A stretch of DNA of 39,078 nucleotides from Pilibacter termitis (GCF_900167335.1 NZ_FUXI01000025.1:1-39078); one strand, 5' to 3'; shown: positions 15,084 through 24,285, counted from the first letter of the stretch. The notes: generated by a model not told the origin, from the sequence alone. Made by a program: numbers and translations.

Positions 15084-16358
15084 ATGAAATTCAAAAAATG
15101 GTTAACAGTAGGTGCAGTTGCCGCGTCGCTTTTGGCACTAGGAGGGTGTGGGTCTAAAAGTGAAAGTAAAAATGGAAGCGACTCCAAGGACGTTACATTG
15201 AAGATGACGGTTTGGGATAACTTTGAGGCACCGGGAATGAAAAAAATAGCAGAAGCCTTTGAAAAGGAAAATCCAAATGTTCATGTAAAGGTTGAAATTA
15301 CGCCTTGGGATCAATATTGGACGAAGTTAGAAGCCGCTGCAACGGGTGGAACAGCAGCAGACATTATTACAATGCACTCAAATGAGTCTTATAAATATAT
15401 GTCAAATGGTGTACTTCTTAATTTGGATGACTTAATCAAAAACGGTGATGTTAAACTTGATGATTACTATGAAGGAACGCCCGGGCTTTTCACTTACAAA
15501 GATAGTCAATATGGGATTCCAAAAGATGTAAGTACAGTTGCACTTTGGTATAACAAGGAAATTTTTGATGCAGCAGGTGTTGCTTATCCTGATGATACAT
15601 GGACATGGGAAACATTTGTTGATGTAGCGAAGAAATTGACGAATAAAGACAAAGGAATTTATGGTTTTGCCGCACCAAATAATTTGCAAGACGGCTATAA
15701 CAATTTCATTTTCCAAAATGAAGGAACAGTTTTAAATGAAGCTCAAGACAAGTCAACTTTCGATAATCCGAATACAATTGAAGCGTTGCAATTTTATAGT
15801 GATTTGATTAACAAAGAAAAAGTATCGCCAACTTTGGCACAGTTAGCCGAAAATGACCCTCAAACGATGTTTCAATCAGGAAAAGTTGCAATGATTACCC
15901 ATGGTTCATGGATGCCGGGAGTTTTCAAGGACAATGAATATACATTAGCAAATGCAGATTGTGCAGTTTTACCAAAAGGGAAAATTAGAGCGGCTGAATT
16001 AAACGGTTTGGGCTATTCTGTATTCTCAAAAACGAAATATCCAGAAGAAGCGAAAAAATTTGTTGCGTTCTTAGCCTCTAAAAAAGGAAATGAAATTCAA
16101 GCTGAAACAGGAACAGCAATCCCAGCATATAAAGGATTAGCAGAAGGTTGGGTGAAATCTTATCCAGAATTTAAAGTACAAGTGTTTGTTGATGAACTTG
16201 AATATGGTGTGATGAGACCATTCAATGCTACAACACTCAAATGGGAAAATCTTCAAAGTGAAGTGTTGAACGAAGCGTTTACAGGAAAAATGTCAATTGC
16301 TGAAGCAGCGAAGAAAATTCAAGAAGGCACAGATAAGATTATAAAAGAAAATAAATAA
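15084..16358 (+). CDS. msmE: Sugar ABC transporter substrate-binding lipoprotein (MsmE-like)
   Basis: The extracytoplasmic receptor of a carbohydrate uptake transporter of the CUT1 class. The 424-aa protein has a lipobox LGGC (Cys22), a Ser/Lys-rich tether, and the extracellular solute-binding family 1 fold (LKMTVWDNFEAPGMKKIAEAFEKENP, then TAADIITM). The WYNKEIFDAAG and GSWMPG regions are typical of oligosaccharide receptors. The gene order with two alpha-galactosidases points to raffinose, melibiose, stachyose or similar. A hairpin derived from a type A element follows the stop and separates it from msmF, a common way to keep receptor levels above permease levels. Confidence 0.93.
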   Translation: MKFKKWLTVGAVAASLLALGGCGSKSESKNGSDSKDVTLKMTVWDNFEAPGMKKIAEAFEKENPNVHVKVEITPWDQYWTKLEAAATGGTAADIITMHSNESYKYMSNGVLLNLDDLIKNGDVKLDDYYEGTPGLFTYKDSQYGIPKDVSTVALWYNKEIFDAAGVAYPDDTWTWETFVDVAKKLTNKDKGIYGFAAPNNLQDGYNNFIFQNEGTVLNEAQDKSTFDNPNTIEALQFYSDLINKEKVSPTLAQLAENDPQTMFQSGKVAMITHGSWMPGVFKDNEYTLANADCAVLPKGKIRAAELNGLGYSVFSKTKYPEEAKKFVAFLASKKGNEIQAETGTAIPAYKGLAEGWVKSYPEFKVQVFVDELEYGVMRPFNATTLKWENLQSEVLNEAFTGKMSIAEAAKKIQEGTDKIIKENK

Positions 16359-16363
16359 GTTTA

Positions 16364-16443
16364 AGGTGAGTTTATTCCTAATTCGCTAGTTTTGCGATGA
16401 AAAACTAGCGAATTGGGATAAGCGTAAGTTTGAAAACTCTCCT
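16364..16443 (+). repeat. Reduced type A element forming an intercistronic hairpin
   Basis: About 21 paired bases (TTATTCCTAATTCGCTAGTTTT with its complement) around a GCGATG loop. The right half (ACTAGCGAATTGGGATAAGCG) matches the right arm of type A elements, and the ends are AGGTGAGTTT/AAACTCTCCT. Located inside the operon, it could stabilise the upstream msmE mRNA or reduce read-through. Confidence 0.75.
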
Positions 16444-16543
16444 TGTGAAGAAGATAAGATATAAAACTAAGAACAATGAAACATTTGAAGTTAGTCGTTT
16501 GGCAGAGAATGGATTGTTTTTGGTTATACAAATGGAGGCAAGT

Positions 16544-17434
16544 ATGTTTAAAAAGAAAAAATACGATAAGCAACATTTGATTTACGGTTATTTATTCATT
16601 GCACCAACAGCAATTGGCTTGTTTTTACTGAACATTTGGCCGGCAATTCAAACGGTTATGCTTAGCTTTCAACGCTCAACTGGTTTTGGCAACACTACAT
16701 TTGTTGGGTTGGAGAATTATAAAAAATTATTTTCAGACAAAGAGGTTTGGCAATCTCTTATCAACACCACCGTCTATGTGGTTCTCTCAGTTCCAGCAAT
16801 TATTGTGTTATCTCTTTTAGTGGCAGTTTTGATGAATCAAAAAATCAAAGGGTTATCCCTTTATCGAACGATTTATTTCTTGCCAGTAGTTGCAGCACCG
16901 TCAGCAGTGGCTATGTTGTGGCGATGGCTATTTAACTCAGAATACGGGCTGATCAATATTATTTTGCGAAAACTCGGAATGGGTGGCGTAGCATGGATGA
17001 CCAATCCCAATATTGTGATTACGACAATTGTCATAGTGGGAATTTGGAGTGCGATTGGCTACAACATGATTTTGCTATTAGCTGGTTTGCAAGAAATTCC
17101 GAAAGACTATTACGAAGCAGCAACGATTGATGGTGCGACACCGGTGAAACAATTTTTTAATATCACATTACCACTTGTAACCCCAACGTTGTTTTTCGTA
17201 GTCGTGACAACTGTGATTGGAGCTTTTCAAGTTTTTGACGTCATTTTTATGATGATAGAGCCGGGTAGTGAAGCTATGCTCCATACGGAATCTCTCGCCT
17301 ATCTCTTTTATAAACATTCCTTTATTTTAAACGATAAAGGCTATGGTTCTGCAATTGTTGTTTTGCTCTTGCTCATTATTTTAGCATTGACAGGTGTGCA
17401 AATGAAGTTGCAGAAAAAATGGGTCAACTACTAA
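16544..17434 (+). CDS. msmF: Sugar ABC transporter permease (MsmF-like)
   Basis: One of the two membrane subunits of the CUT1 importer. The 296-aa protein has six membrane segments and the permease EAA loop near residue 190 (EIPKDYYEAATIDGATPVKQFFNITLP). The start is ATG 16544, preceded by GGAGGCAAGT; the longer frame from 16430 passes through the hairpin element and lacks a ribosome site. It is 16 bases from msmG. An MsmK-type ATPase is absent from the operon, as is common where one ATPase serves several importers. Confidence 0.93.
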   Translation: MFKKKKYDKQHLIYGYLFIAPTAIGLFLLNIWPAIQTVMLSFQRSTGFGNTTFVGLENYKKLFSDKEVWQSLINTTVYVVLSVPAIIVLSLLVAVLMNQKIKGLSLYRTIYFLPVVAAPSAVAMLWRWLFNSEYGLINIILRKLGMGGVAWMTNPNIVITTIVIVGIWSAIGYNMILLLAGLQEIPKDYYEAATIDGATPVKQFFNITLPLVTPTLFFVVVTTVIGAFQVFDVIFMMIEPGSEAMLHTESLAYLFYKHSFILNDKGYGSAIVVLLLLIILALTGVQMKLQKKWVNY

Positions 17435-17450
17435 GAGGAGGAGTGAGAAT

Positions 17451-18269
17451 ATGTTTAAAAATAAAAATTGGATTGTGCATCTAGTCTTAATTATAGGTGG
17501 CTTGACAATGATTGTGCCGTTTATTTGGATGTTTTTAACGGCGTTAAAGACACCGACGGAGTCAACTGCTATTCCGCCGATTATTTTTCCTAAAAAATGG
17601 CAATGGAATACGTTTGGCGATGTGGCGGAAGTTTTGCCGTTTATGAAGTTTTACATTAATACCGCTTTAATGGTTATCGGTCGTGTGATTGGTTCAGTCT
17701 TGTTCAGTGCTATGGCAGCTTATGCCTGTGCAAGATTGAAATTCCCGGGTAGAAATTTATTTTTCACTATGGTATTGGTGCAAATGATGATTCCGTCACA
17801 AATTTTCATTGTTCCTCAATATCTTCTAGTGCAGAAATTAGGGCTTTTGGATACTGTGCCAGCCTTGATTATTCCGGGAATTATTAGTGCTTTCGGGACT
17901 TTCTTGCTTCGTCAATTTTTCCTCAGTTTGCCAGATGATTTAGAGGAGGCAGCTGTTTTAGATGGTGCGAGTGTTTGGACGATTTTCTTTAAAATCATGT
18001 TACCTTTAGCACGTTCTGGATTGATTTCACTTGCGATTTTCACCTCGCTTTTTGCTTTCAAAGATTTGATGTGGCCGTTGATTGTTAATAATTCAATTGA
18101 CAAGATGACCTTAGCTTCTGGGCTTGCCAATCTTCAAGGGCAATATTCGACCAATTATCCACAATTGATGGCAGGTTCGCTTTTAGCTATTTGGCCAATG
18201 ATACTCATTTTCATCATATTCCAGAAGAAATTTATTCAAGGAATTGCAACGTCGGGTGGAAAATTATAG
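17451..18269 (+). CDS. msmG: Sugar ABC transporter permease (MsmG-like)
   Basis: The second membrane subunit of the CUT1 importer, 272 aa with six membrane segments. The EAA motif is LPDDLEEAAVLDGASVWTIFFKIMLP, and the C-terminal IFQKKFIQGIATSGGKL is characteristic of the MsmG/MalG family. AGAGGAGG precedes the ATG. It pairs with the product of the preceding gene and is followed after 15 bases by the first alpha-galactosidase gene. Confidence 0.94.
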   Translation: MFKNKNWIVHLVLIIGGLTMIVPFIWMFLTALKTPTESTAIPPIIFPKKWQWNTFGDVAEVLPFMKFYINTALMVIGRVIGSVLFSAMAAYACARLKFPGRNLFFTMVLVQMMIPSQIFIVPQYLLVQKLGLLDTVPALIIPGIISAFGTFLLRQFFLSLPDDLEEAAVLDGASVWTIFFKIMLPLARSGLISLAIFTSLFAFKDLMWPLIVNNSIDKMTLASGLANLQGQYSTNYPQLMAGSLLAIWPMILIFIIFQKKFIQGIATSGGKL

Positions 18270-18284
18270 TAAGGAATGGTGTGA

Positions 18285-20387
18285 ATGGAGAAATTAATGT
18301 TTCAAGAAAATGGACTTTATATTATTTTAGAAGTCACAAAAGAGCGTGATATTCGCCTACTTCATTTTTCTGATATGCCAGAGGGGGAAAATGTAGTAGA
18401 CGATAAGGAAATCGCAACACATCAGAGATTGGTGGAACTTCGATTTGCAGGTGAGAATGTTGCGAAACATCACGGGCCAAGACAAATAGGAGGTCTCCCG
18501 GGACATCGCTTGAAATTTCAAAAATTTGTTGAGAAAAGAAATGACTTTGGTAAGGTTATTTCATTTTCCCTCGTAGATGAGCAAACGAAAGTTGAAGTAA
18601 TCGTTCATTGGCAATTTTACGACGGAATCAAGACGATAAGAGCGTGGACAGAAGTTATCAATCACGGGGTAGAAGAAGTAGTGATAGAACAAGTTTCTTC
18701 GTTTTATTTGTCGCATATTGATACCGAGGGGAATTTGCCGAGAAATGAGAAAATGATGATTCATTTGCCGCACACTTCATGGTCAAATGAAGGAATGTGG
18801 AAAAAATATACGTTGCAAGAGTTAGGATTTTATGCAGACGAAATTGCAAGTTCCAAGCGGATTTTTGGTAGCAATACGGGGAGTTGGTCGTCGCAAGAAT
18901 TAGCACCTATGGCAATTTTGGAAAATCAAGAAACAAAAGGTTTTCTTGCATGGCAAATTGAAAACAACGGCTCGTGGTATTGGGAAATTTCAGGGCTGAA
19001 AAATCTCTTGTACTTACAACTCTCGGGACCGAACGATGAAGAAAACCAATGGTATAAGTCGTTGAAACAACAGGAGCGTTTTCTAAGTGTTCCTGTTGCG
19101 ATTAGTTTTTCACATGGCAAAGTGGATAACGTATTAGGTGAATTAACTCAATATCGTCGTAAGATTCGTAGGGAAAATCAAGACAATCGCAAGCTAGGTG
19201 TCATTTTCAATGACTATATGAATTGCCTTTTTGGTGACCCTACAACTGAAAAAGAGTTGCCGTTGATTGATGTAGCAGCGGAAATGGGATGTGAGTATTA
19301 TTGCATTGACGCAGGGTGGTACTCTGCAGGTGATTGGTGGGACGGCGTTGGAGAATGGCAACCGTCATTTGAACGCTTTCCAAATGGTATTCAAGAAGTT
19401 ACGGATTATATTCGCTCGAAGAAGATGATTCCGGGTTTGTGGCTGGAAATTGAAGTAATGGGGATTAGGTCGCCTTTAGTTGAAAAAACGCCAAAAGACT
19501 GGTTTTTCCACAGGCATGGTAAGCCAGTAATTGACCGAGGACGTTATCAGCTGGATTTTAGAAACCCTGAAGTACAAGCATTTGCTGATGAAATTATTCA
19601 AAGGCTAGTGGAAGAGTATGGTGTCGGGTATATTAAAATGGATTACAACATTGATATTGGTGCAGGAACGGATTTGAAAGCAGATAGTTTAGGAGATGGT
19701 TTGCTAGAGCATAATCGTGCTTATCTTGCTTGGTTAGACCGCCAATTTATCAAATATCCTCATTTGATTATTGAAAGTTGTAGCAGCGGAGGAATGCGTG
19801 AAGATTATGCGTTATTATCTCGTCATAGCTTGCAGTCTACAAGCGATCAGGAAAATTATCTTAAAACAGCTGCAATAGCTGCGAATGCTAGTAGCTTGAT
19901 GACACCTGAACAAGCAGCAGTCTGGTCTTATCCTTTGGAAAAAGGGGATATGAACGAAGTCGTATTCAATATGACGAATGCTCTGTTACTTAGGATTCAT
20001 CAAAGTGGTCATCTTGCGAATTTGACTGCAGAGAGAAAAAAACTTGTGAAAGAAGCGATAGAAACCTACAAAACGGAGATACGCTCAATGATTCCAGAGA
20101 GTCTTCCTATTTTTCCGCTGAATCAATTTGCAAACTTTGAGCAGAACTGGCATAGTTTCGGGCTTGCAAATTCGGAGGAAATTTATGTTGCACTTTGGAA
20201 AAAGACGCCGGAATCCAACGAAATAGAGCTGGATTTTCATGAATTACATGGCAAGGAAATTGATTTGAGTTTAGTCTATCCAAAAGGCTGGCAATATGAT
20301 TATTCGTGGCAAGCTAAAACAGGAAAATTGGTCATTTCCATTGACGGAGAAAACACTGCAAGGGTGTTTAAAATAGTTGTAAAATAA
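18285..20387 (+). CDS. GH36-type alpha-galactosidase, about 700-aa group
   Basis: A glycoside hydrolase of clan GH-D, expected to release alpha-linked galactose (or a related sugar) from imported oligosaccharides in the cytoplasm. The N-terminal beta-sandwich occupies about 1-300 and the (beta/alpha)8 barrel about 300-610. Catalytic residues inferred from motifs are nucleophile Asp453 in YIKMDYN and acid/base Asp521 in STSDQEN, with SCSSGGMREDYALL between them. It differs strongly from the next gene product: the barrel begins VIFNDYMNCLFGDPT instead of WEATYFDFDE, so the two enzymes probably differ in specificity. Other GH36 members act on alpha-N-acetylgalactosamine or unusual alpha-galactosides. 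There is no signal peptide. Confidence 0.85.
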   Translation: MEKLMFQENGLYIILEVTKERDIRLLHFSDMPEGENVVDDKEIATHQRLVELRFAGENVAKHHGPRQIGGLPGHRLKFQKFVEKRNDFGKVISFSLVDEQTKVEVIVHWQFYDGIKTIRAWTEVINHGVEEVVIEQVSSFYLSHIDTEGNLPRNEKMMIHLPHTSWSNEGMWKKYTLQELGFYADEIASSKRIFGSNTGSWSSQELAPMAILENQETKGFLAWQIENNGSWYWEISGLKNLLYLQLSGPNDEENQWYKSLKQQERFLSVPVAISFSHGKVDNVLGELTQYRRKIRRENQDNRKLGVIFNDYMNCLFGDPTTEKELPLIDVAAEMGCEYYCIDAGWYSAGDWWDGVGEWQPSFERFPNGIQEVTDYIRSKKMIPGLWLEIEVMGIRSPLVEKTPKDWFFHRHGKPVIDRGRYQLDFRNPEVQAFADEIIQRLVEEYGVGYIKMDYNIDIGAGTDLKADSLGDGLLEHNRAYLAWLDRQFIKYPHLIIESCSSGGMREDYALLSRHSLQSTSDQENYLKTAAIAANASSLMTPEQAAVWSYPLEKGDMNEVVFNMTNALLLRIHQSGHLANLTAERKKLVKEAIETYKTEIRSMIPESLPIFPLNQFANFEQNWHSFGLANSEEIYVALWKKTPESNEIELDFHELHGKEIDLSLVYPKGWQYDYSWQAKTGKLVISIDGENTARVFKIVVK

Positions 20388-20408
20388 AAAGAGAGATGAG
20401 GGTATCAC

Positions 20409-22637
20409 TTGATTAATATTAATGAAAAAAACTTAGAATTTCACCTGAAAAATGAACAAATTAGCTATATCTTTCGTGTAATGGAAGAGACGGAAATAAT
20501 GGAACAGCTCTATTTTGGAGCAAGTATTGATGAATATGATCAGTATGATTTTTTGATTGAACGTGAGTCAAAACCGGGAAATAATCAAATTGAAGGAAGC
20601 CAAATTACCAATTTAGATGACATCAAGCAAGAGTTGCCTGTGTATGGCACGACTGATTTTCGTCAACCAGCACTTGAAATTGTCTATCCAAATGGGGATA
20701 GAATTAGCCATTTTGCCTATGACCGCTATGAAATTCGTCAGGGGAAAATGCGTTTGAAAGGTTTGCCGAGTACGTTTGGGTCGTCAGAGGATGTTGAAAT
20801 TTTAGTGATTTTTCTCAAAGATAGATACTCTGATATGGAAGTCGAGCTACACTATGCAATTTACAAAGATTTCCCAGTAATTACAAGACAAAACATTATC
20901 CGAAATCATGGCACAACAACTTATCAGTTAGAGAGTTTTTTGAGTTTAAATTTGGATATGCCAAATGAAAATTATGAGTGGTTGCATTTGCATGGTGCGT
21001 GGGCGAGGGAGGCACAATTGTCTCGTGACAAACTAATCATTGGAACGCAACAAATTACAAGTACACGTGGAGCGAGTTCTCATATGCACAATCCATTTTT
21101 TGCTCTCGCCACTCCTGAAACAACGGAAAATCAAGGACGTGCTTATGGGTTTAGTTTGATTTACAGCGGGAATTTCTTAGCACAGATTCAATTGGATACT
21201 TACGATATTGCACGTATCCAGCTAGGAATTAATCCTTTCCAATTTTCATGGGAATTAGCAGGAAATGCTAGTTTTACAACGCCGGAAGCGGTGATGGTGT
21301 ATAGCGAGAACGGTCTAAATGGCATGAGTCAAACATTCCACAATTTTTATAAAGAACATTTAATCAATCAAAAATGGGTGCATAAAACTCGACCTGTTTT
21401 GATTAATAATTGGGAAGCAACGTATTTTGATTTTGACGAAGAAAAAATTCTGACTATCGCAAGTAAGGCGAAAGATTTGGGGATTGATTTATTTGTTCTT
21501 GATGATGGTTGGTTTGGTACACGTGATACAGATGATGGTTCTCTTGGAAATTGGACGCCTGATTTGAGGAAATTACCCAATGGCATTACAGGTTTAGCGG
21601 AGAAAATTGTAGATTTAGGTTTGCAATTTGGTCTCTGGTTTGAGCCAGAAATGGTCTCAGTTGACACACCGTTATTTTCCGAACATCCCGATTGGCGAAT
21701 TGGAAATCCAAAGAAACATATTTCGCATGGACGTAACCAATTTGTCCTTGATTTTAGCCGTCCAGAAGTGGTGGAAAATATTTTTGAGCAGATGGATAAA
21801 ATACTTTCAACGGCTCCGATTAGTTACATTAAATGGGATATGAATCGCTACATTTCTGAAAGTTTTTCAGCTACATTAGGAAGGAAAAATCAAGGAGAGC
21901 TTTTCCACCGTTATATTTTGGGGGTGTATGCTTTGTATGAGAAAATTTTGGATAAGTATCCCGGTTTATTAATCGAGTCATGTGCTGGCGGAGGTGGGAG
22001 ATTTGACTCTGCGTTACTCTACTACGCTCCTCAAGCATGGGCAAGTGATGACACAGATGCTGTTGAGCGTTTGCGAATTCAATATGGCACGTCTATGGTT
22101 TATCCGCTGTCCTCAATTGGTAGTCACGTTTCGGAAGTGCCGAATCACCAAGTCGGTCGTTTGACCTCGCTTGAAATGCGAGCAAACGTTGCGATGTTTG
22201 GTACGTTTGGTTATGAATTAGACATTACGCATTTTGATGAAGCAGAAAGTGCAGAGATTCGCAAACAAATTAAGACATTCAAAAACTATCAAACTTTGAT
22301 TCACGAGGGAGATTTTTATCGGTTGAAAAGCCCGTTTGGCAACAATGAAACTGCATGGCTGGTTGTTTCTAAGGATAAAAAAGAAGCCTTAGTTGGCTGG
22401 TATCAAGTTCTAGCGAAACCCAATCCCGCTTATCAACGGTTGCGTTTAACTGGTTTAGCTGCTGAGAAAACCTACATTGTGAACGAAGACGGTCAAGAAA
22501 CATTACGAAAAGGAAAAGATTTAATGTCAGCAGGTGTGTTATTAGGCGAAAACTTAATCAATCGCTCAGAAGGCGAACAATCTCACAAGCGTTACGGAGA
22601 TTTTCAATCAAGATTATTCTATCTTTCTGAAAAATAA
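20409..22637 (+). CDS. Alpha-galactosidase, GH36 (AgaN/RafA type)
   Basis: A classical tetrameric-type bacterial GH36 alpha-galactosidase of 742 aa that cleaves melibiose, raffinose and stachyose. Landmarks are the N-terminal domain with IEGSQITNLDDIKQELP, WEATYFDFDE and VLDDGWFGTRDTDDGSLGNW. Nucleophile Asp477 lies in YIKWDMNRY, and acid/base Asp547 in WASDDTD, 70 residues later as in Geobacillus AgaA (478/548). SCAGGGGRFD is also conserved. The start is a TTG at 20409, six bases after GAGGG; no in-frame ATG gives a full N-terminus. It is last in the operon, followed by a terminator. Confidence 0.95.
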   Translation: MININEKNLEFHLKNEQISYIFRVMEETEIMEQLYFGASIDEYDQYDFLIERESKPGNNQIEGSQITNLDDIKQELPVYGTTDFRQPALEIVYPNGDRISHFAYDRYEIRQGKMRLKGLPSTFGSSEDVEILVIFLKDRYSDMEVELHYAIYKDFPVITRQNIIRNHGTTTYQLESFLSLNLDMPNENYEWLHLHGAWAREAQLSRDKLIIGTQQITSTRGASSHMHNPFFALATPETTENQGRAYGFSLIYSGNFLAQIQLDTYDIARIQLGINPFQFSWELAGNASFTTPEAVMVYSENGLNGMSQTFHNFYKEHLINQKWVHKTRPVLINNWEATYFDFDEEKILTIASKAKDLGIDLFVLDDGWFGTRDTDDGSLGNWTPDLRKLPNGITGLAEKIVDLGLQFGLWFEPEMVSVDTPLFSEHPDWRIGNPKKHISHGRNQFVLDFSRPEVVENIFEQMDKILSTAPISYIKWDMNRYISESFSATLGRKNQGELFHRYILGVYALYEKILDKYPGLLIESCAGGGGRFDSALLYYAPQAWASDDTDAVERLRIQYGTSMVYPLSSIGSHVSEVPNHQVGRLTSLEMRANVAMFGTFGYELDITHFDEAESAEIRKQIKTFKNYQTLIHEGDFYRLKSPFGNNETAWLVVSKDKKEALVGWYQVLAKPNPAYQRLRLTGLAAEKTYIVNEDGQETLRKGKDLMSAGVLLGENLINRSEGEQSHKRYGDFQSRLFYLSEK

Positions 22638-22642
22638 TAAAC

Positions 22643-22682
22643 AAAAGCATTTCAAACGGACAATGGTTTGAAATGCTTTTTT
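22643..22682 (+). terminator. Terminator of the msm/aga operon
   Basis: AAAAGCATTTCAAA pairs perfectly with TTTGAAATGCTTTT around a 10-base loop, ending in a T-run. Confidence 0.93.
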
Positions 22683-22687
22683 CATTT

Positions 22688-22965
22688 GGCTACTTCTAAA
22701 AATTACGTTTAATGCAAAAAATAAATAGGTTGTTGATTATTGAGGAAATCAACGAAAGCCATGCGGGGACAAGAAAAGCGAGCGGGGCGTTAAGGAGTTT
22801 GTCGCAGTGAGCCATGCCATTTACTTGCCTGAAGCAGAGCTTCAGGTGGCATTGCGAACAGCGACCAAGTTTCAGCCCCTCGCAGCTGGACAAATTTGAG
22901 GAGGCTGACAAAGAAAACCGGAAAACTAGCAATTTTGGCTAAGCGTGAGTTTTTTAGAGGTTGCT
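22688..22965 (+). repeat. Composite type A element carrying a type B element
   Basis: A degenerate A left end (GGCTACTTCTAAAAATTACG) and a good right end (GAGTTTTTTAGAGGTTGC). At the centre, 22769-22894, is a B element whose inner stem ATGCCA/TGGCAT and apical stem CCTGAAGC/GCTTCAGG are intact, with GTGAGCC and GCGAACAG conserved. The middle stem (AAGGAGTTTG/CAAGTTTCAG) is partly decayed. The left B junction reads GACAAG-AAAAGCG, a right-end/left-end fusion as in the 5411 copy. Together with the terminator it fills the 377-base gap before the ATPase gene. Confidence 0.85.
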
Positions 22966-23014
22966 TTAAACCATACTTTTTCTTACTATTTTTCAACGAA
23001 TCACCTACAATCTG

Positions 23015-24106
23015 TTACATCAATCTCTTCCTCAACTCAAAATACTCTTTCATAAAAGGGATTGAAAAATCCAAGTAAGCATATCTCGGTGAGATGATAA
23101 TGCCACAGTCAAGCAATCTTGCACGATAATTTGCTAGATAATTGTTTGGTTTTCCTAGTTCTTCACTGATTGTTTGGAGTTTCACAGGTAAGTCGTTTTT
23201 TGACATCGCCTCTAAAAATTGGATATCCATATCGGATAACTCGCTTATTACTTTAGAGATGACGTTGCGAAACAATTCTTCTTGAACGGCGGGGAGAATG
23301 GTGAGTATATCTTCTTTTGTTATTTTTTCGTGCAGTTCTTTTTCCCACAAATAATAGCCAAGCAATTGGAAAACGTACGCATAGCCTTTTGTTGATTTTG
23401 TCGCAAAATCAATCGCCTCCGTTTCAAATGTAATGCCTTTTGAGGCGAAACTACGCTGATAGGTGGCGTGTATATCCATTAGGTGAATCGGCTCGAGAAA
23501 CACTCTTTTACTTCTTAGTAAAAATGTCAGCACTTCCTCGTTTTGTAGCTCGGAAATTTGGTGTGGCAATCCTGTCATGATAATGGCGATGTCATATTCT
23601 TCACGTATCCACACTTGATACATTGAGGCAAACTCTCGAAGTTGAACGGAGTTTTGAATTTCATCTATGGTAATCAATAGAGAAATTCCATTTTCTTTTA
23701 AAATTTCAAGCATTTCGGTGAAAATGACTTGATAGCTGAACTCTTGGCTTTTTTCATTTATCTGAAAAGAAAATCCTAAGGCAGAAAAACTGACACCGTT
23801 TAAACGGTCAAATATTTTTTTCATTTTAGGCGTGGCTTTTTTGTAAAGCATACCAAGGATATTGACGAGCAGATTTTCATTCATTGGCACGTTGACCACA
23901 AGCCACTCCTCTGAGTTGTTCATTTCTTTTGCTATATCGGTAATCAACGAAGTTTTTCCGCTACCACGCATACCAGAAACGAGTGTGGTACGATAAGGAC
24001 TATTTGTATCGTTCAGTCCGTCAGAAATTTTTGCGACAATCTCTTGTCTGCCAATAAAAAACGGAGGAATTTTTCCGAATTGTGGATTGAATGGATTTCT
24101 TATCAT
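23015..24106 (-). CDS. AAA+/STAND-like ATP-binding protein (363 aa)
   Basis: A P-loop ATPase of the AAA_16 / archaeal-ATPase-like kind. The N-terminus (NPFNPQFGKIPPFFIGRQ) is a typical lead-in, followed by Walker A GMRGSGKT (Gly45-Thr52), Walker B LLITIDEIQN (about 143-152) and a sensor-like IIMTGLP. The C-terminal third looks like a winged-helix module (LQTISEELGKPNNYLANYRARLLDCGII). Proteins of this kind are often annotated only as ATP-binding protein; some are effectors or regulators in defence and mobile elements. The gene is monocistronic. Its upstream region contains long A/T-rich direct repeats suited to autoregulation through the C-terminal winged helix, and its downstream end abuts a repeat-associated duplication. 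Confidence 0.82.
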   Translation of the reverse strand: MIRNPFNPQFGKIPPFFIGRQEIVAKISDGLNDTNSPYRTTLVSGMRGSGKTSLITDIAKEMNNSEEWLVVNVPMNENLLVNILGMLYKKATPKMKKIFDRLNGVSFSALGFSFQINEKSQEFSYQVIFTEMLEILKENGISLLITIDEIQNSVQLREFASMYQVWIREEYDIAIIMTGLPHQISELQNEEVLTFLLRSKRVFLEPIHLMDIHATYQRSFASKGITFETEAIDFATKSTKGYAYVFQLLGYYLWEKELHEKITKEDILTILPAVQEELFRNVISKVISELSDMDIQFLEAMSKNDLPVKLQTISEELGKPNNYLANYRARLLDCGIIISPRYAYLDFSIPFMKEYFELRKRLM

Positions 24107-24120
24107 AGCTGCACCTTCTT

Positions 24121-24210
24121 TTTTATAACTTTTTATTACTTTGATTTCAATTTTATCACTTTTTATAACTTTTTACAACTTTGGTTTTTGTTTTATCACT
24201 TTTTATAACT
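24121..24210. repeat. A/T-rich direct repeats upstream of the ATPase gene
   Basis: The 20-mer TTTTATCACTTTTTATAACT occurs exactly at 24151-24170 and 24191-24210, a 40-base period. A third, partial unit (TTTTATAACTTTTTATTACT) lies at 24121-24140, and TTTTTACAACT lies between. They occupy the promoter region of the leftward ATPase gene, whose -10 is probably within them, and look like iterated binding sites. Confidence 0.7.
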
Positions 24211-24285
24211 AAGATTTTTGAATCTCCACGTCCTCATTCTTTCCGAGGCTCCACACGCTCATTATCAAACAAAGAAGAACAATGA

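Noticed and set aside
16430-16543. N-terminal extension of the msmF permease
   Set aside because: The upstream codons run through the intercistronic hairpin and no ribosome site precedes them, whereas GGAGG lies before ATG 16544.
24121-24210. CRISPR-like array
   Set aside because: Only two exact A/T-rich repeats and a variant, with short similar spacers and no cas genes; better explained as regulatory repeats.
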